A DNA stretch of 64,000 nucleotides from Pedobacter mucosus (GTDB lineage: Bacteria; Bacteroidota; Bacteroidia; Sphingobacteriales; Sphingobacteriaceae). Positions 35,300 to 44,314 of this stretch are shown here, piece by piece (positions within the stretch are counted from its first letter, which is position 1; each line of letters starts with the position of its first letter). Both the position numbers and the translations under genes were made by a program. The notes under the pieces are model-generated. The model had not been told where the DNA came from. It saw nothing but the letters and a program-made list of their open reading frames with translations, and made no database searches. The stretch spans positions 744,001-808,000 of the forward strand of contig NZ_CP087585.1 in NCBI RefSeq assembly GCF_022200785.1. Reading direction: 5' to 3'.

Positions 35300-35950
35300 A
35301 TGAAAGTAGCATTAATAGGCGCCTCAGGATTTGTAGGCAAAGCCATTTTAAAAGAGTTGGTAAATCGGGGAAACGAGGTAATTGCTATTGCCCGTGATAC
35401 AGACAAAATTGAAGGTACTGATGATAAAGTAATAAAAGTAGCAGTTGATGTTTCGGAAACAAAAAAATTTTCTGACGCATTAAAAGGAGCTGATGCTGTA
35501 GTGAGTGCATTTAACGCTGGCTGGACAAACCCTGATCTCTATAACGATACTGTAAAAGGGGCAGAAGCAATTCAAGCTGCTGTAAAATTAGCTGGTGTAA
35601 AACGTTATATTTTTATTGGCGGTGCGGGTACCTTGCAAATCGATGGAAAACAATTGGTTGATGGACCAGATTTTCCTGCGGATATTTATCCAGGAGCATC
35701 AGCAGTAAGAGATTATTTTAATACTTTAAAGGAAGAGAAGGAATTAGATTGGTTGTTCTTTAGTCCGGCGATTGAAATGCATCCAGGCATCACGATAGGA
35801 AGAACCGGTAAATATCGTTTGGGTACAACTACACCAATTTTTAATGAGGAAGGTCGTTCTATTTTATCTGTTGAGGATTTAGCGATCGTTATTGTTGATG
35901 AATTGGAAAACAATAGTTTTCATCAAGAACAATTTACGGCAGCATATTAA
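35300..35950 (+). CDS. NAD(P)H-binding oxidoreductase (atypical SDR, YwnB-like)
   Basis: A 216-aa Rossmann-fold protein of the NAD(P)H-binding/NmrA-like atypical SDR class: KVALIGASGFVGKAILKELV is the dinucleotide motif (GxSGxxG), followed by DKVIKVAVDV, DAVVSAFNAGW and RYIFIGGAGTLQI. The classical YxxxK catalytic pair is not obvious, as in other atypical SDRs. It probably reduces quinones or other electrophiles, in line with a redox-type Rrf2 regulator directly upstream (62 bp). An operator copy precedes it. The exact substrate is unknown. Confidence 0.85.
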   Translation: MKVALIGASGFVGKAILKELVNRGNEVIAIARDTDKIEGTDDKVIKVAVDVSETKKFSDALKGADAVVSAFNAGWTNPDLYNDTVKGAEAIQAAVKLAGVKRYIFIGGAGTLQIDGKQLVDGPDFPADIYPGASAVRDYFNTLKEEKELDWLFFSPAIEMHPGITIGRTGKYRLGTTTPIFNEEGRSILSVEDLAIVIVDELENNSFHQEQFTAAY

Positions 35951-36040
35951 GGTACAATTTAGAAAATGCACCTGGAATTTTGAATTTTAACTATTCAATT
36001 TTACCGCTTGCATTTTCTATATTTTAATTATCTTCGTTGC

Positions 36041-37075
36041 ATGTATCGCCTTATTAAACCACTATTCTTCAAATTTGACCCAGAAAATGTTCATTATTTT
36101 GTTGTTAAACGATTAAAGTGGTTTAATGATAAATTTCCATTAGGGAAAACGATTATACGAAGTAGTTTTGATGTAAATGTTAAGGGTTTAGAACGTGAAG
36201 TTTTTGGCATAAAATTTAAAAATCCAGTAGGTTTAGCCGCAGGGTTTGATAAAAACGGCGAATATGTGGAGTCGTTAAGTAACTTGGGTTTTGGTTTTAT
36301 AGAAGTTGGTACTGTTACGCCTATGCCTCAGCCAGGCAATGATAAACCTCGAATGTTTCGTTTACCTGCCGATGAAGCCCTGATTAACAGAATGGGTTTC
36401 AATAATAAAGGGGTAGATGTTATGGCGGAGCGACTTCGTATCCTTAAAGATAATCATCCGGAAATTGTGGTTGGCGGAAATATTGGCAAAAACAAATCTA
36501 CGCCGAATGAAGACGCTGTAAATGATTACATAAAGTGTTTCGATAGACTTTTTGATGTTGTAGATTATTTTGTTGTAAATGTAAGTTCGCCAAATACCCC
36601 AGGTTTAAGAGAGTTACAAGAAAAAGAACCATTAAAAAAGATATTAAATACATTACAACAGCGCAACTTTAAAAATAATATTGCTCGCCCCATTTTATTA
36701 AAAATTGCGCCAGATTTAACCAATGCACAGCTAGATGATATCATTGAAATTGTAGCAGAAACCAAAATTGCCGGCATCATTGCAACCAATACAACAATTA
36801 ATCGCGATAATTTAACTACCGAAAAGCAGTTGGCTGGCCAAATGGGTGGTTTAAGTGGTAAGCCAGTAAAGAATCGATCAACTGAAGTGATCCGTTACCT
36901 ATCTGAAAAATCTAACAAAGCTTTTCCAATTATTGGGGTTGGTGGTATCCATTCAGCAAGGGATGCACAAGAGAAAATGAATGCTGGCGCATGTTTAGTT
37001 CAACTTTATACAGGCTTCATTTACGAAGGTCCGGGATTGATAAAATCGATCTGTAAAACTTTAGTAAATAAATAA
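36041..37075 (+). CDS. pyrD: Dihydroorotate dehydrogenase (quinone), class 2
   Basis: The fourth step of pyrimidine synthesis: oxidises dihydroorotate to orotate with transfer to quinone at the membrane. The 344-aa protein has the class 2 N-terminal helix ([20 protein letters not shown]), FMN-site motifs [28 protein letters not shown] and RMGFNNKG, the catalytic serine loop [16 protein letters not shown], then ANTT and [19 protein letters not shown]. The frame is open from a TTG at 36008; the ATG at 36041 starts the family N-terminus. It is a single gene, convergent with the VOC protein gene 3 bp behind it. Confidence 0.95.
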   Translation: MYRLIKPLFFKFDPENVHYFVVKRLKWFNDKFPLGKTIIRSSFDVNVKGLEREVFGIKFKNPVGLAAGFDKNGEYVESLSNLGFGFIEVGTVTPMPQPGNDKPRMFRLPADEALINRMGFNNKGVDVMAERLRILKDNHPEIVVGGNIGKNKSTPNEDAVNDYIKCFDRLFDVVDYFVVNVSSPNTPGLRELQEKEPLKKILNTLQQRNFKNNIARPILLKIAPDLTNAQLDDIIEIVAETKIAGIIATNTTINRDNLTTEKQLAGQMGGLSGKPVKNRSTEVIRYLSEKSNKAFPIIGVGGIHSARDAQEKMNAGACLVQLYTGFIYEGPGLIKSICKTLVNK

Positions 37076-37078
37076 TCG

Positions 37079-37558
37079 CTAATCTTTAGGCTCCCAAAGT
37101 TGAACTTTATTTCCTTCCATATCTAAAATATGTATGAATTTACCATAATCGTAAGTTTCCATGGTATCTACAATTTTAACCCCTTCTTTTCTCAGCTCAA
37201 TTAGAAGTAATGCTAAATTTTCTACCCGATAATTTATCATGTAATCCTTGATAGAAGGCTCAAAATATTTTGTTGTTTCAGCAAATGGAGTCCATTGTGT
37301 TTGTGCTTTTTTCGTGCTATCTGCTCCTTCAAACCAATTAAATGTTGCGCCATAAGGATTTGTTGTTAAGCCTAAATGTTTTTCATACCATTCCGTCATC
37401 TTTTTCGGATCCTTGCATTTGAAAAAGATTCCACCAATTCCAGTCACTCTTTTCAATTTGTCAACTCTTTTATTTTGGCTGGTTATTATTTCTTTTACGG
37501 TAAAGCCTAAAAGAAAAGATGTAGAAATTAATAAAGCAGTTAATAAAGATTTTTTCAT
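37079..37558 (-). CDS. VOC family protein with N-terminal signal or anchor
   Basis: A 159-aa glyoxalase-fold protein. The first 20 residues (MKKSLLTALLISTSFLLGFT) form a signal or membrane anchor, which is unusual for this fold. The rest has GIGGIFFKCKDPKKMTEWYE, NWFEGADS, YRVENLALLLIELRKEGV and the closing HILDMEGNKVQLWEP with the metal-binding Glu. The reaction is unknown. It precedes (58 bp) no promoter-like box that I can identify. Confidence 0.78.
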   Translation of the reverse strand: MKKSLLTALLISTSFLLGFTVKEIITSQNKRVDKLKRVTGIGGIFFKCKDPKKMTEWYEKHLGLTTNPYGATFNWFEGADSTKKAQTQWTPFAETTKYFEPSIKDYMINYRVENLALLLIELRKEGVKIVDTMETYDYGKFIHILDMEGNKVQLWEPKD

Positions 37559-37616
37559 TTTAATTATCTGATAAAATAAAATTCATTAATTTACTATAAA
37601 CCATTTGTAGCCTATA

Positions 37617-37982
37617 TTATCGATTACTATCAACCAATTCAATGTCCATAGTCATTATTAATCCATTTTGAAAAGTATAAACATGTTTTACCATTCCATC
37701 GAATAATATGGCTCCTTGCAAATCTAAAACATGTTGATGAACCATAACTTCCAAAACCTCGTTTGCTCTTTTTGTAAAACCTACAGGCTCAACTTTCGGA
37801 TTTAATTCTTTCCATTGTCTAGTCCAATATTCTGTAATTTCCTTGTGTCCAGATATATAACCGCCTTCCCAAGCTTTAGACCATTGCACATTTACATCCA
37901 TTGTAGATAATGCATCGTTTATATTTCTCTTGTTAAAAGCAGAATATGCTTTGTTGATTAGGTTTATATACTGATTTTCCAT
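37617..37982 (-). CDS. SnoaL/NTF2-like protein
   Basis: A 121-aa protein of the nuclear transport factor 2-like superfamily (SnoaL-type): helix INLINKAYSAFNKRNINDAL, then MDVNVQWSKAWEGGYISGHK and EITEYWTRQWKELNPKVEPV, with a final sheet ending in VKHVYTFQNGLIMTMDIEL. These domains bind small hydrophobic ligands or act as isomerases and are often stress related. There is no catalytic assignment. It lies between the AlkD gene and the anchored VOC gene on the same strand. Confidence 0.78.
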   Translation of the reverse strand: MENQYINLINKAYSAFNKRNINDALSTMDVNVQWSKAWEGGYISGHKEITEYWTRQWKELNPKVEPVGFTKRANEVLEVMVHQHVLDLQGAILFDGMVKHVYTFQNGLIMTMDIELVDSNR

Positions 37983-37999
37983 TTTTGATGTTTTGCCAT

Positions 38000-38668
38000 T
38001 TATTTTTCTTGCCTAACAACCATTTCATTAATCCAAATTGGAGCGAAAGGCGAGGTGCAGCCTTTTGATACTGGATAATTGCGATAAATTCCAAGCTTCT
38101 CGCCAATGGCTATTGCGCTTCTTCTAAATTTCTCATGATTTATGCCCACTTGAGCCAAAGTAGAATTCATAGTCCATTGCACTTCGGGCGCTGCATTTGC
38201 CATTTCAGATTCAATTCTGCTAAGGATGGCTTCTAAATCAAGATTATCCGAATCTCTTGCCACCTTTCCACTTGTTAAACTCCAACCTGCACGAGCCAAC
38301 ATCACATCATCAGAATTTATCCATTTTTCTCTAAATTGATCTTTGTTAGGATATTCTTTTACAACATAGTTATAAAACCAATCTGCTACCCAATAAAATT
38401 TCTCTGAAGAAACCATTTGCTCAATTTGTTCCGCTGATAACTCTTTAGGCTTGATAATTAAGATAGCAAGAAGCCTTGCATCTATATTTTCAGTTTTCCA
38501 TAGTTCAAGACCCAATGTATGATCGATTTTAGTTTTTTTTGCTACAGCTCTAATATCACCCATTTTAACGCCGAATAAGTTTTCCCTTGCGCCATTTTTA
38601 ATATGCATCTGGCGAACTTTTTCAATTCCCAAAGATTCAAGTTGAGATAGTGTTTCAGTTAAATTCAT
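38000..38668 (-). CDS. DNA alkylation repair protein (AlkD-like HEAT-repeat)
   Basis: A 222-aa all-helical protein of the AlkD superfamily, HEAT-like repeats that wrap around DNA and remove bulky or positively charged alkyl bases. Seen are NLFGVKMGDIRAVAKKTKID, ELWKTENIDARLLAILIIKP, YWVADWFYNYVVKEYPNKD, MLARAGWSLTSGKVARDS and PVSKGCTSPFAPIWI. The frame is open from a TTG at 38674; the ATG at 38668 is the better start. Substrate class cannot be told; some members are structural only. Confidence 0.82.
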   Translation of the reverse strand: MNLTETLSQLESLGIEKVRQMHIKNGARENLFGVKMGDIRAVAKKTKIDHTLGLELWKTENIDARLLAILIIKPKELSAEQIEQMVSSEKFYWVADWFYNYVVKEYPNKDQFREKWINSDDVMLARAGWSLTSGKVARDSDNLDLEAILSRIESEMANAAPEVQWTMNSTLAQVGINHEKFRRSAIAIGEKLGIYRNYPVSKGCTSPFAPIWINEMVVRQEK

Positions 38669-38722
38669 ATACAACGAAATTGCTTCACTAATTTATCGTT
38701 TTTTTAAATTTTTGCACAAAAA

Positions 38723-38751
38723 AAAGCATCCTTTGATCAGAAGGATGCTTT
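38723..38751 (-). terminator. Terminator of the tRNA-Cys / 56-aa unit
   Basis: AAAGCATCCTT and AAGGATGCTTT form an 11-bp stem with a 7-nt loop; the minus strand continues with an eight-T run. It lies 26 bp past the stop of the small minus-strand gene. Confidence 0.9.
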
Positions 38752-38776
38752 AAAATTTTTAAGAAGTATATTGAAA

Positions 38777-38947
38777 CTATCTTGTCAATGTTGCTAAAAC
38801 AGCATTGTTTTTTGCTAATTGATCGTTTTTAGGTTGTGCAGAACGGCTTCCTAATTCGATATTAGTTGCTCTTTTTAAAAAATCTACATCTTGTTGCGCA
38901 AAGTTTTTATTTCTTCTGTCTTTTCTTTTTAATCTGGTAACTGCCAT
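38777..38947 (-). CDS. Small basic protein, unknown (56 aa)
   Basis: A 56-aa open frame beginning MAVTRLKRKDRRNKNFAQQD and ending AVLATLTR. The N-terminal third is strongly basic (RLKRKDRRNK), suggesting RNA or ribosome contact. It starts 35 bp behind tRNA-Cys and ends just before a strong terminator, so both are probably on one transcript. Small Bacteroidota proteins with an N-terminal T-R-L-K-R-K-D-R-R-N-K stretch seem familiar to me as conserved proteins of unknown role, but I have not verified this. No membrane segment is present. Confidence 0.65.
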   Translation of the reverse strand: MAVTRLKRKDRRNKNFAQQDVDFLKRATNIELGSRSAQPKNDQLAKNNAVLATLTR

Positions 38948-38981
38948 GGTAATAACCTTTTAATTATTTTATTTGTACAAA

Positions 38982-39055
38982 TGGAGGTCGAGAGCGGATT
39001 CGAACCGCTGTAGAAGGTTTTGCAGACCTCTGCCTAGCCACTCGGCCACTCGACC
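38982..39055 (-). tRNA. tRNA-Cys (GCA)
   Basis: Reading the minus strand from 39055, the acceptor GGTCGAG pairs with CTCGACC, followed by discriminator T and an encoded CCA ending at 38982. The anticodon loop CTGCAAA carries GCA (cysteine), and the T arm is AGCGG-TTCGAAT-CCGCT. Length 74 nt. A promoter lies at 39071-39101. Confidence 0.95.
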
Positions 39056-39070
39056 TTTATTTCAAGGCTG

Positions 39071-39101
39071 CAAAAATAGCAATTTTAAGTTAGCGAGCAA
39101 A
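39071..39101 (-). promoter_or_regulatory. Promoter of tRNA-Cys
   Basis: On the minus strand TTTG (39101-39098), 19 bp, then TATTTTTG (39078-39071), a full Bacteroidota -33/-7 match. The tRNA 5' end lies 16 bp further on. Confidence 0.7.
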
Positions 39102-39123
39102 TATTATTGTATAAATAATCATT

Positions 39124-39870
39124 TTAATTTCGATTTCTAGCAAGTTCCGAACAAAAAATGGCAGCTGTTATGGCCACATTTAACGACTCAGTTTCGCCAA
39201 ACCTTGGTATGGTAATGGGCTGATTTATTTTTGAAATTACGTTTGCTGAAATTCCTTTGCCTTCATTGCCGAGTATTATTAATCCTTCTTTGCCCCAATT
39301 GGTTTTATAAATTGAATTTCCATCAAGAAGAGCACCGTAAACTGGAATGGAAAGCTCATTAATTACCGAAATTAAATTTTCATAATAAATAGCTACTCTG
39401 GCTAAAGAACCCATCGTAGCCTGCACTGTTTTAGGATTAAAAGCTTCTACCGTATCTTCCGAGCAAATAATTTGTTTAAAACCAAACCAATCTGCTGTTC
39501 TTATTATGGTGCCTAAATTACCGGGATCTTGAACACCATCTAAAACTATTGTAAATTGGTTTCGAAAACTAGCAGGAATAATTATGTTATCTTTTGGTGA
39601 ATAAACAATTGCTAAAATCCCTTGAGGTGTTTTTAAAGTACTAATCTTAGCCAATTCAGCGTTGTTTACTTCAAATAAGTTTATATTTGAGGGCAGTTTG
39701 GGTAATAAATTTTGATGCTCAATGTTGTAAAATATAGTATGAATCTGGAAGCTTGAATGAGCAAATTCTTGAATGGATTTTAAGCCCTCAACAAGAAATA
39801 AACCATGTTCTTTACGATATTTTTTTTGGTGTAACGATAAAACAAAACTAATTTGAGATTTTGAAAGCAT
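39124..39870 (-). CDS. TrmH/SpoU family RNA 2'-O-methyltransferase
   Basis: A 248-aa SAM-dependent methyltransferase with the trefoil-knot (SPOUT) fold, probably modifying rRNA or tRNA ribose. The N-terminal substrate-binding domain (YRKEHGLFLVEGLKSIQEF) resembles 23S rRNA methyltransferases of the RlmB/TsnR type. The three knot motifs are LDGVQDPGNLGTIIRTADWFG, LIILGNEGKGIS and ESLNVAITAAIFCSEL. The target nucleotide is not predictable. Its ATG codon at 39870 overlaps the start region of the divergent BamA-like gene by 10 bp. Confidence 0.88.
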   Translation of the reverse strand: MLSKSQISFVLSLHQKKYRKEHGLFLVEGLKSIQEFAHSSFQIHTIFYNIEHQNLLPKLPSNINLFEVNNAELAKISTLKTPQGILAIVYSPKDNIIIPASFRNQFTIVLDGVQDPGNLGTIIRTADWFGFKQIICSEDTVEAFNPKTVQATMGSLARVAIYYENLISVINELSIPVYGALLDGNSIYKTNWGKEGLIILGNEGKGISANVISKINQPITIPRFGETESLNVAITAAIFCSELARNRN

Positions 39871-42284
39871 ACAAATACTTAATAAATATTAAACCGAAGA
39901 GTCTTGCAATATTACTATTAATTATTGTTTTAATGCAGGCTTGTTCGTCAACAAAATACATTGCCGAATACCAATCTATTGTTAAAAAAGTTACCATTGA
40001 TAGTGTAGACGCTAAATTCGAGGAGCAAGCTTATAATTATGTTCAAAAGGACATTAGGCCTCCATCTGCTTTTAGTATAAATGTGCCTTTGTACAATATT
40101 TTTAATACCAAAGATGGAAGGTACAAAACAAGCAATATAAAGCCCTTCGGTACACCTCCATCAATTTTAGATAGCGCCTTAGTAGATATTTCCAAAACGC
40201 AGATACAGAAATTTTTAAAAAGCAAGGGTTACTTTCAAGCCCAGGTAACATCAGATATTAAAGTAGCTGATAAAAAGGCTGAAGTTAAATTTTTAACCAA
40301 ACCCGGAGCAGCTTATGTTTTAGGAACATTATCTGATTCGATAAAAAATAATACGATAAAATCTTTATACAATTCTTATAAAAATGAGATTACGCATTTA
40401 CATGTTGGTATTCAGTATGATGAAGATTCTCTTGCTTATGAACGCGAACAGATCTATCGAATAATGAAAGAGAACGGCTATTTTTATTTTTTAAGGCCGT
40501 ATGTTAATTTTGATATTGTTGGCGCAGATGTAAGTTCAAAAACCAATAAAGTTGATGTTAAGTTAAATATTACTGATCCTGCCAACGGACCACATAAGAA
40601 ATACTATATTGGTACAACTTACATGATTATTGCTCCAAGTCCGGAAGGTTTTCCTGATTCGCTTAGAAATTATGTGAATAGAGATACCACACGAGGAATA
40701 TCTTTTACAGATTTATCCAAACGTTATCGCAGAAACCCAATTGTTCGTTACGATTTTTTAAAACAGGGAGAAATTTATGATATCAGAAATGAAAATTTAA
40801 CCTATGATCGTTTGTACGAATTAAACATTTTCAAAAATGTAAAAATTGTTTATTTTAATGATAGTACTTCGAATAGGTTAAATACTGTTGTTCAACTTAT
40901 TCCTCAAAAGGTGATGAGCAATAGGATAGAGGGTGAAGTGCCTTTTAATGGGGGTACAATTGGCTTCAATTTGAGTAATACTTATACCAATAATAATTTA
41001 TTTAGAGGGGCAGAAAGATTCGAATTACAAGTAAAAGGCGGTCTGCAATCAAGAATTGGTGATGGCGCTAAGCCATTCAAGGATATCTATCAGCGAGATT
41101 TTTCTATATCTGCAAGTATTACGGTGCCTCGTTTGTTGATCCCTTTTTATAAACCAATTCTTGGCGGAAACGGGATGCCACATACCACTTTTTCATCCAG
41201 TTATATTTATGCCTTGCAAAAAGATATTTTAACAAGAAGAATCTTAATCAACTCAGTTACCTACGATTGGGTTGAAACAAAATCTAAACTGCACTCTTTT
41301 ACACCTCTAAATTTCGAATACCGTTTTGGCAATCTGCAAACGGAAAATATTGATTTGACCACACAACTTAATAACCAATATTATATAGATTTATTGGGTC
41401 GGAAGGATTTGACACTTGGCATGAAATATACTTATTCTTTAAATGCTGATAAATTGCAGCAGCTAAGAACCTTTGTATATTTTCGGGGTAATATTGATAT
41501 TGCAGGAAATATGCTGCAAGCAATCTCTAGCATAAGCGGAGCCAGGCATAATCCAAATAATTTTATTAATGGTGATACAACACTAAGAGATTATGGAACT
41601 ATTTTTAATTTGCCTTATAATCAATACGTAAGACCAGAAATTGATATTCGATGGTATAAACATTTAGGTGGCAACAGGCAATTTGTTGCCCGGTTAAATA
41701 GTGGTATTGGTTATGCTTATGGTAATTCTGTAGCTATTCCTTTTGAAAAGAAATTTTTTGCTGGTGGATCGAGCGGATTAAGAGCATGGCAGGCTCGAAC
41801 TTTAGGTCCAGGAAATTACAACCGTGAAGTTTTAACAGAGGAAGATAGAAGGTCGTTATTTGGTCTTGATCAATTAGGTGATTTGCGATTAGAGGCTAAT
41901 TTAGAATACAGATATCTATTGGCAAGTAAGTTTTTGGGTGCAACTTTAAAGGGAGCAGCGTTTGTTGATATGGGTAATGTTTGGAATTTATCAAGACAAA
42001 ATAATGATGCTCAGGCAGAGATTAAAATGTTTAAACTTAGTAAATTGGCTCAGCAGATTGCCATTGGTACAGGTTTAGGATTACGTTATGATGTGCAATA
42101 TTTTGTTTTTCGATTTGATGTTGGATTAAAACTTAAAGATCCTCAGTTTTCTGGTGCTGAACAATGGGTAATTGGCAAATTCTTGTCAGGATCTAGAAAT
42201 TTTAAAGATACTTATTACCAAACCCATAGTCCGGATACTTATCGGTTTTTACAATATAATTTTGGTATTGGAATGCCTTTCTAG
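39861..42284 (+). CDS. BamA/TamA-like outer membrane protein (lipoprotein signal)
   Basis: An 807-aa protein with POTRA-type repeats in the N-terminal half (for example KGYFQAQVTSDIKVADKKAEV and YDRLYELNIFKNVKIVYFND) and a 16-strand-type surface-antigen beta barrel in the C-terminal half (FAGGSSGLRAWQARTLGPG contains the L6-like region, ending in QYNFGIGMPF with terminal Phe). The start carries a lipobox-like signal (LLLIIVLMQACSS). No ATG exists ahead of the signal, so the TTG at 39861 is the likely start. It would insert or export proteins or lipids at the outer membrane. The start overlaps that of the divergent TrmH gene. Confidence 0.85.
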   Translation: MKAYKYLINIKPKSLAILLLIIVLMQACSSTKYIAEYQSIVKKVTIDSVDAKFEEQAYNYVQKDIRPPSAFSINVPLYNIFNTKDGRYKTSNIKPFGTPPSILDSALVDISKTQIQKFLKSKGYFQAQVTSDIKVADKKAEVKFLTKPGAAYVLGTLSDSIKNNTIKSLYNSYKNEITHLHVGIQYDEDSLAYEREQIYRIMKENGYFYFLRPYVNFDIVGADVSSKTNKVDVKLNITDPANGPHKKYYIGTTYMIIAPSPEGFPDSLRNYVNRDTTRGISFTDLSKRYRRNPIVRYDFLKQGEIYDIRNENLTYDRLYELNIFKNVKIVYFNDSTSNRLNTVVQLIPQKVMSNRIEGEVPFNGGTIGFNLSNTYTNNNLFRGAERFELQVKGGLQSRIGDGAKPFKDIYQRDFSISASITVPRLLIPFYKPILGGNGMPHTTFSSSYIYALQKDILTRRILINSVTYDWVETKSKLHSFTPLNFEYRFGNLQTENIDLTTQLNNQYYIDLLGRKDLTLGMKYTYSLNADKLQQLRTFVYFRGNIDIAGNMLQAISSISGARHNPNNFINGDTTLRDYGTIFNLPYNQYVRPEIDIRWYKHLGGNRQFVARLNSGIGYAYGNSVAIPFEKKFFAGGSSGLRAWQARTLGPGNYNREVLTEEDRRSLFGLDQLGDLRLEANLEYRYLLASKFLGATLKGAAFVDMGNVWNLSRQNNDAQAEIKMFKLSKLAQQIAIGTGLGLRYDVQYFVFRFDVGLKLKDPQFSGAEQWVIGKFLSGSRNFKDTYYQTHSPDTYRFLQYNFGIGMPF

Positions 42285-42860
42285 TTAATAAAATAAGCTT
42301 AAAGGTTTTGGTTTTTCTTCAGGATTTTTAAATAAGTATTCTCTATATGGCTGCCATCTTTTTTCTATATGCTTATAAACAGAAAATCCTGAAACCTCAA
42401 ATGACCTTTTAAAATTTTTATTCTTAAAGTCTGCTGAAATAAGCTCATAAACAGGTGGTTTTAAATCCTTAAAAGCCAAAGTTAAATGGGGCGTATATTT
42501 AAAATTATCTAGTTCTGGTAATAGTTTTAATGGTTTTAGTTCCTTCTTAATTTGTGCTTGAAGATTCATAATTCCGTCGTTCTGCACAACATTTAGATAG
42601 AAAGTATGCATTGCGAACGATCCAAAATTCATTAATACTTGATTAAAAGGCTGTGCAAATGCGGCATCGTTTAAGCTATCAAAAAATGTTTTTTCTTGTG
42701 CTGCAGATGTTAACCTAACAGGATTATAAAGCGTTATATGAGCTGGTCTTTTTAAGGATTCGTGTACATTATATTTTTCCGAAATATAGTTCCTAATTTC
42801 ATCAATGTCTTCTATGATTGAAGTAGGTGGGATTAAGCAAACTAAAAATAGGTTTTCCAT
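42285..42860 (-). CDS. 2'-5' RNA ligase / 2H phosphoesterase family protein
   Basis: A 191-aa protein with the two HxT/S motifs of the 2H superfamily: HITLYNPVRL (residues about 41-50) and HLTLAFKDL (about 126-134). Members ligate or hydrolyse 2',5'-phosphodiester or cyclic phosphodiester bonds. It is shorter and of the Bacteroidota type; function otherwise unknown. The stop codon abuts the end of the BamA-like gene (convergent). Confidence 0.85.
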   Translation of the reverse strand: MENLFLVCLIPPTSIIEDIDEIRNYISEKYNVHESLKRPAHITLYNPVRLTSAAQEKTFFDSLNDAAFAQPFNQVLMNFGSFAMHTFYLNVVQNDGIMNLQAQIKKELKPLKLLPELDNFKYTPHLTLAFKDLKPPVYELISADFKNKNFKRSFEVSGFSVYKHIEKRWQPYREYLFKNPEEKPKPLSLFY

Positions 42861-42930
42861 ACGCTAATTTACTAAAAAATTTAGTAAATAAAATCGCTTT
42901 TTAATTAAAATAAAAAGTATTCGGCATAAA

Positions 42931-42958
42931 AAAACCGATGGTGGAAGCCATCGGTTTT
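42931..42958 (-). terminator. dnaJ terminator
   Basis: AAAACCGATGG / CCATCGGTTTT, an 11-bp stem with a 6-nt loop, followed on the minus strand by TTTATG. It lies 18 bp behind the dnaJ stop. Confidence 0.85.
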
Positions 42959-42976
42959 AAAATATTTTCAAATTAA

Positions 42977-44152
42977 TTATTCAAAATACTCTTTCATTCT
43001 TTCGAAGAAACTTTTATCATTTTTACCAGGTTGTGGCTTAAAGTTTGGCGATTCACGCAACTTTTCTAATGTATCGCGTTCTTCGCTGCTTAAAGCTTTC
43101 GGTGTCCAAATATTAATATGAATAATTTCATCACCTCTATGATAAGAATTTACTTCTGGTAAACCTTTACCTTTTAATCGTAACAATTTTCCACTTTGCG
43201 TACCTGGCTCGATTTTAATTTTTGCTTTACCATCAATCGTTGGTACTTCAATGCTTAAACCTAAAGCCGCATCTACAAAACTTAAATGTAAATCGTAAAC
43301 AATGTTATTGCCTTCTCTTTTTAAGGTTTCGTGAGGCGTTTCTTCAATTAAAATAATTAAATCTCCAGGTACACCGCCATTTGGTGCAGCATTACCTTTT
43401 CCACTCATGCTTAATTGCATGCCATCGCTAACGCCAGCTGGAATATTAATTGTGATGGTTTCTTCACCGCGAACAACACCATCGCCATGGCAAACAGTAC
43501 ATTTTGAAGTAATTTGTTCTCCGCTACCATTACAAGTAGGGCAGGTAGATGCAGTTTGCATTTGCCCCAAAATGGTATTGGTTACTCTACGAACTTGTCC
43601 GGCGCCACCACAGGTACCACATGTACTTACAGAAGATTTATCTTTTGCTCCAGAACCATCGCAGGTTTTACAAACAACAAGTTTATTTACTTTAATTTTT
43701 TTCTCTGCTCCATGAGCAATTTCTTCAAGGGTTAACTTAACTTTAATACGCAAGTTAGATCCTTTGGCTACACGACGGCCACCACGTTGCTGTCCACCAC
43801 CGCCGGCACCGCCGAAAAAGCTTTCAAATGGGTTATGACCACCAAAAACATCTCCAAAATTACTGAAGATATCATCCATGTTCATGCTTCCGCCGCCGCC
43901 TCCACCATAACCACCAGATGCACTGCTGCCAACTCCGGCATGACCATATTGATCATAACGTTGTTTTTTCTCCTGATTACTTAGTACTTCGTAAGCCTCA
44001 GCCGCCTCTTTAAATTTATCTTCTGACGCCTTGTCTCCAGGGTTTTTATCTGGATGATATTTAATAGCCATCTTACGATATGCTTTTTTAATCTCATCGG
44101 CTGGAGTGCTTTTACTTACACCAAGTACATCGTAATAATCTCTTTTGCTCAT
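42977..44152 (-). CDS. dnaJ: Chaperone DnaJ (Hsp40)
   Basis: The co-chaperone that stimulates the DnaK ATPase and delivers unfolded clients. The 391-aa protein has the J domain (KRDYYDVLGVSKSTPADEIK with HPD in YHPDKNPGD), a Gly/Phe-rich linker, four zinc-finger repeats (CKTCDGSG, CGTCGGAG, CPTCNGSG, CTVCHGDG) and the C-terminal client-binding beta domains, ending FFERMKEYFE. It follows grpE with a 162-bp spacer full of repeats and has its own terminator. No dnaK is in the window. Confidence 0.97.
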   Translation of the reverse strand: MSKRDYYDVLGVSKSTPADEIKKAYRKMAIKYHPDKNPGDKASEDKFKEAAEAYEVLSNQEKKQRYDQYGHAGVGSSASGGYGGGGGGSMNMDDIFSNFGDVFGGHNPFESFFGGAGGGGQQRGGRRVAKGSNLRIKVKLTLEEIAHGAEKKIKVNKLVVCKTCDGSGAKDKSSVSTCGTCGGAGQVRRVTNTILGQMQTASTCPTCNGSGEQITSKCTVCHGDGVVRGEETITINIPAGVSDGMQLSMSGKGNAAPNGGVPGDLIILIEETPHETLKREGNNIVYDLHLSFVDAALGLSIEVPTIDGKAKIKIEPGTQSGKLLRLKGKGLPEVNSYHRGDEIIHINIWTPKALSSEERDTLEKLRESPNFKPQPGKNDKSFFERMKEYFE

Positions 44153-44314
44153 TTTCTTTTTAATGAATGAATGAGAGAGTAATTGAATGATAGAAATTAA
44201 TCCAGTCGTTCAAAATTCAATCATTCAACAATTATTATATATAAATTTTTGAATGATTGAAAGACCAAATTTTACATCGTTCATTCAATTATTCAACCAT
44301 TTAATAATTATTTA
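44153..44314 (-). repeat. ATTCAATCATTC-type low-complexity repeats between grpE and dnaJ
   Basis: Words such as AATGAATGAATGA, ATTCAATCATTCAACAATT and ATTCAATTATTCAACCATT recur in both orientations over the whole 162-bp gap and can form weak stems (for example CAATCATTCA with TGAATGATTG). They lie between two genes normally needed together. No promoter was recognised with confidence. Confidence 0.7.
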
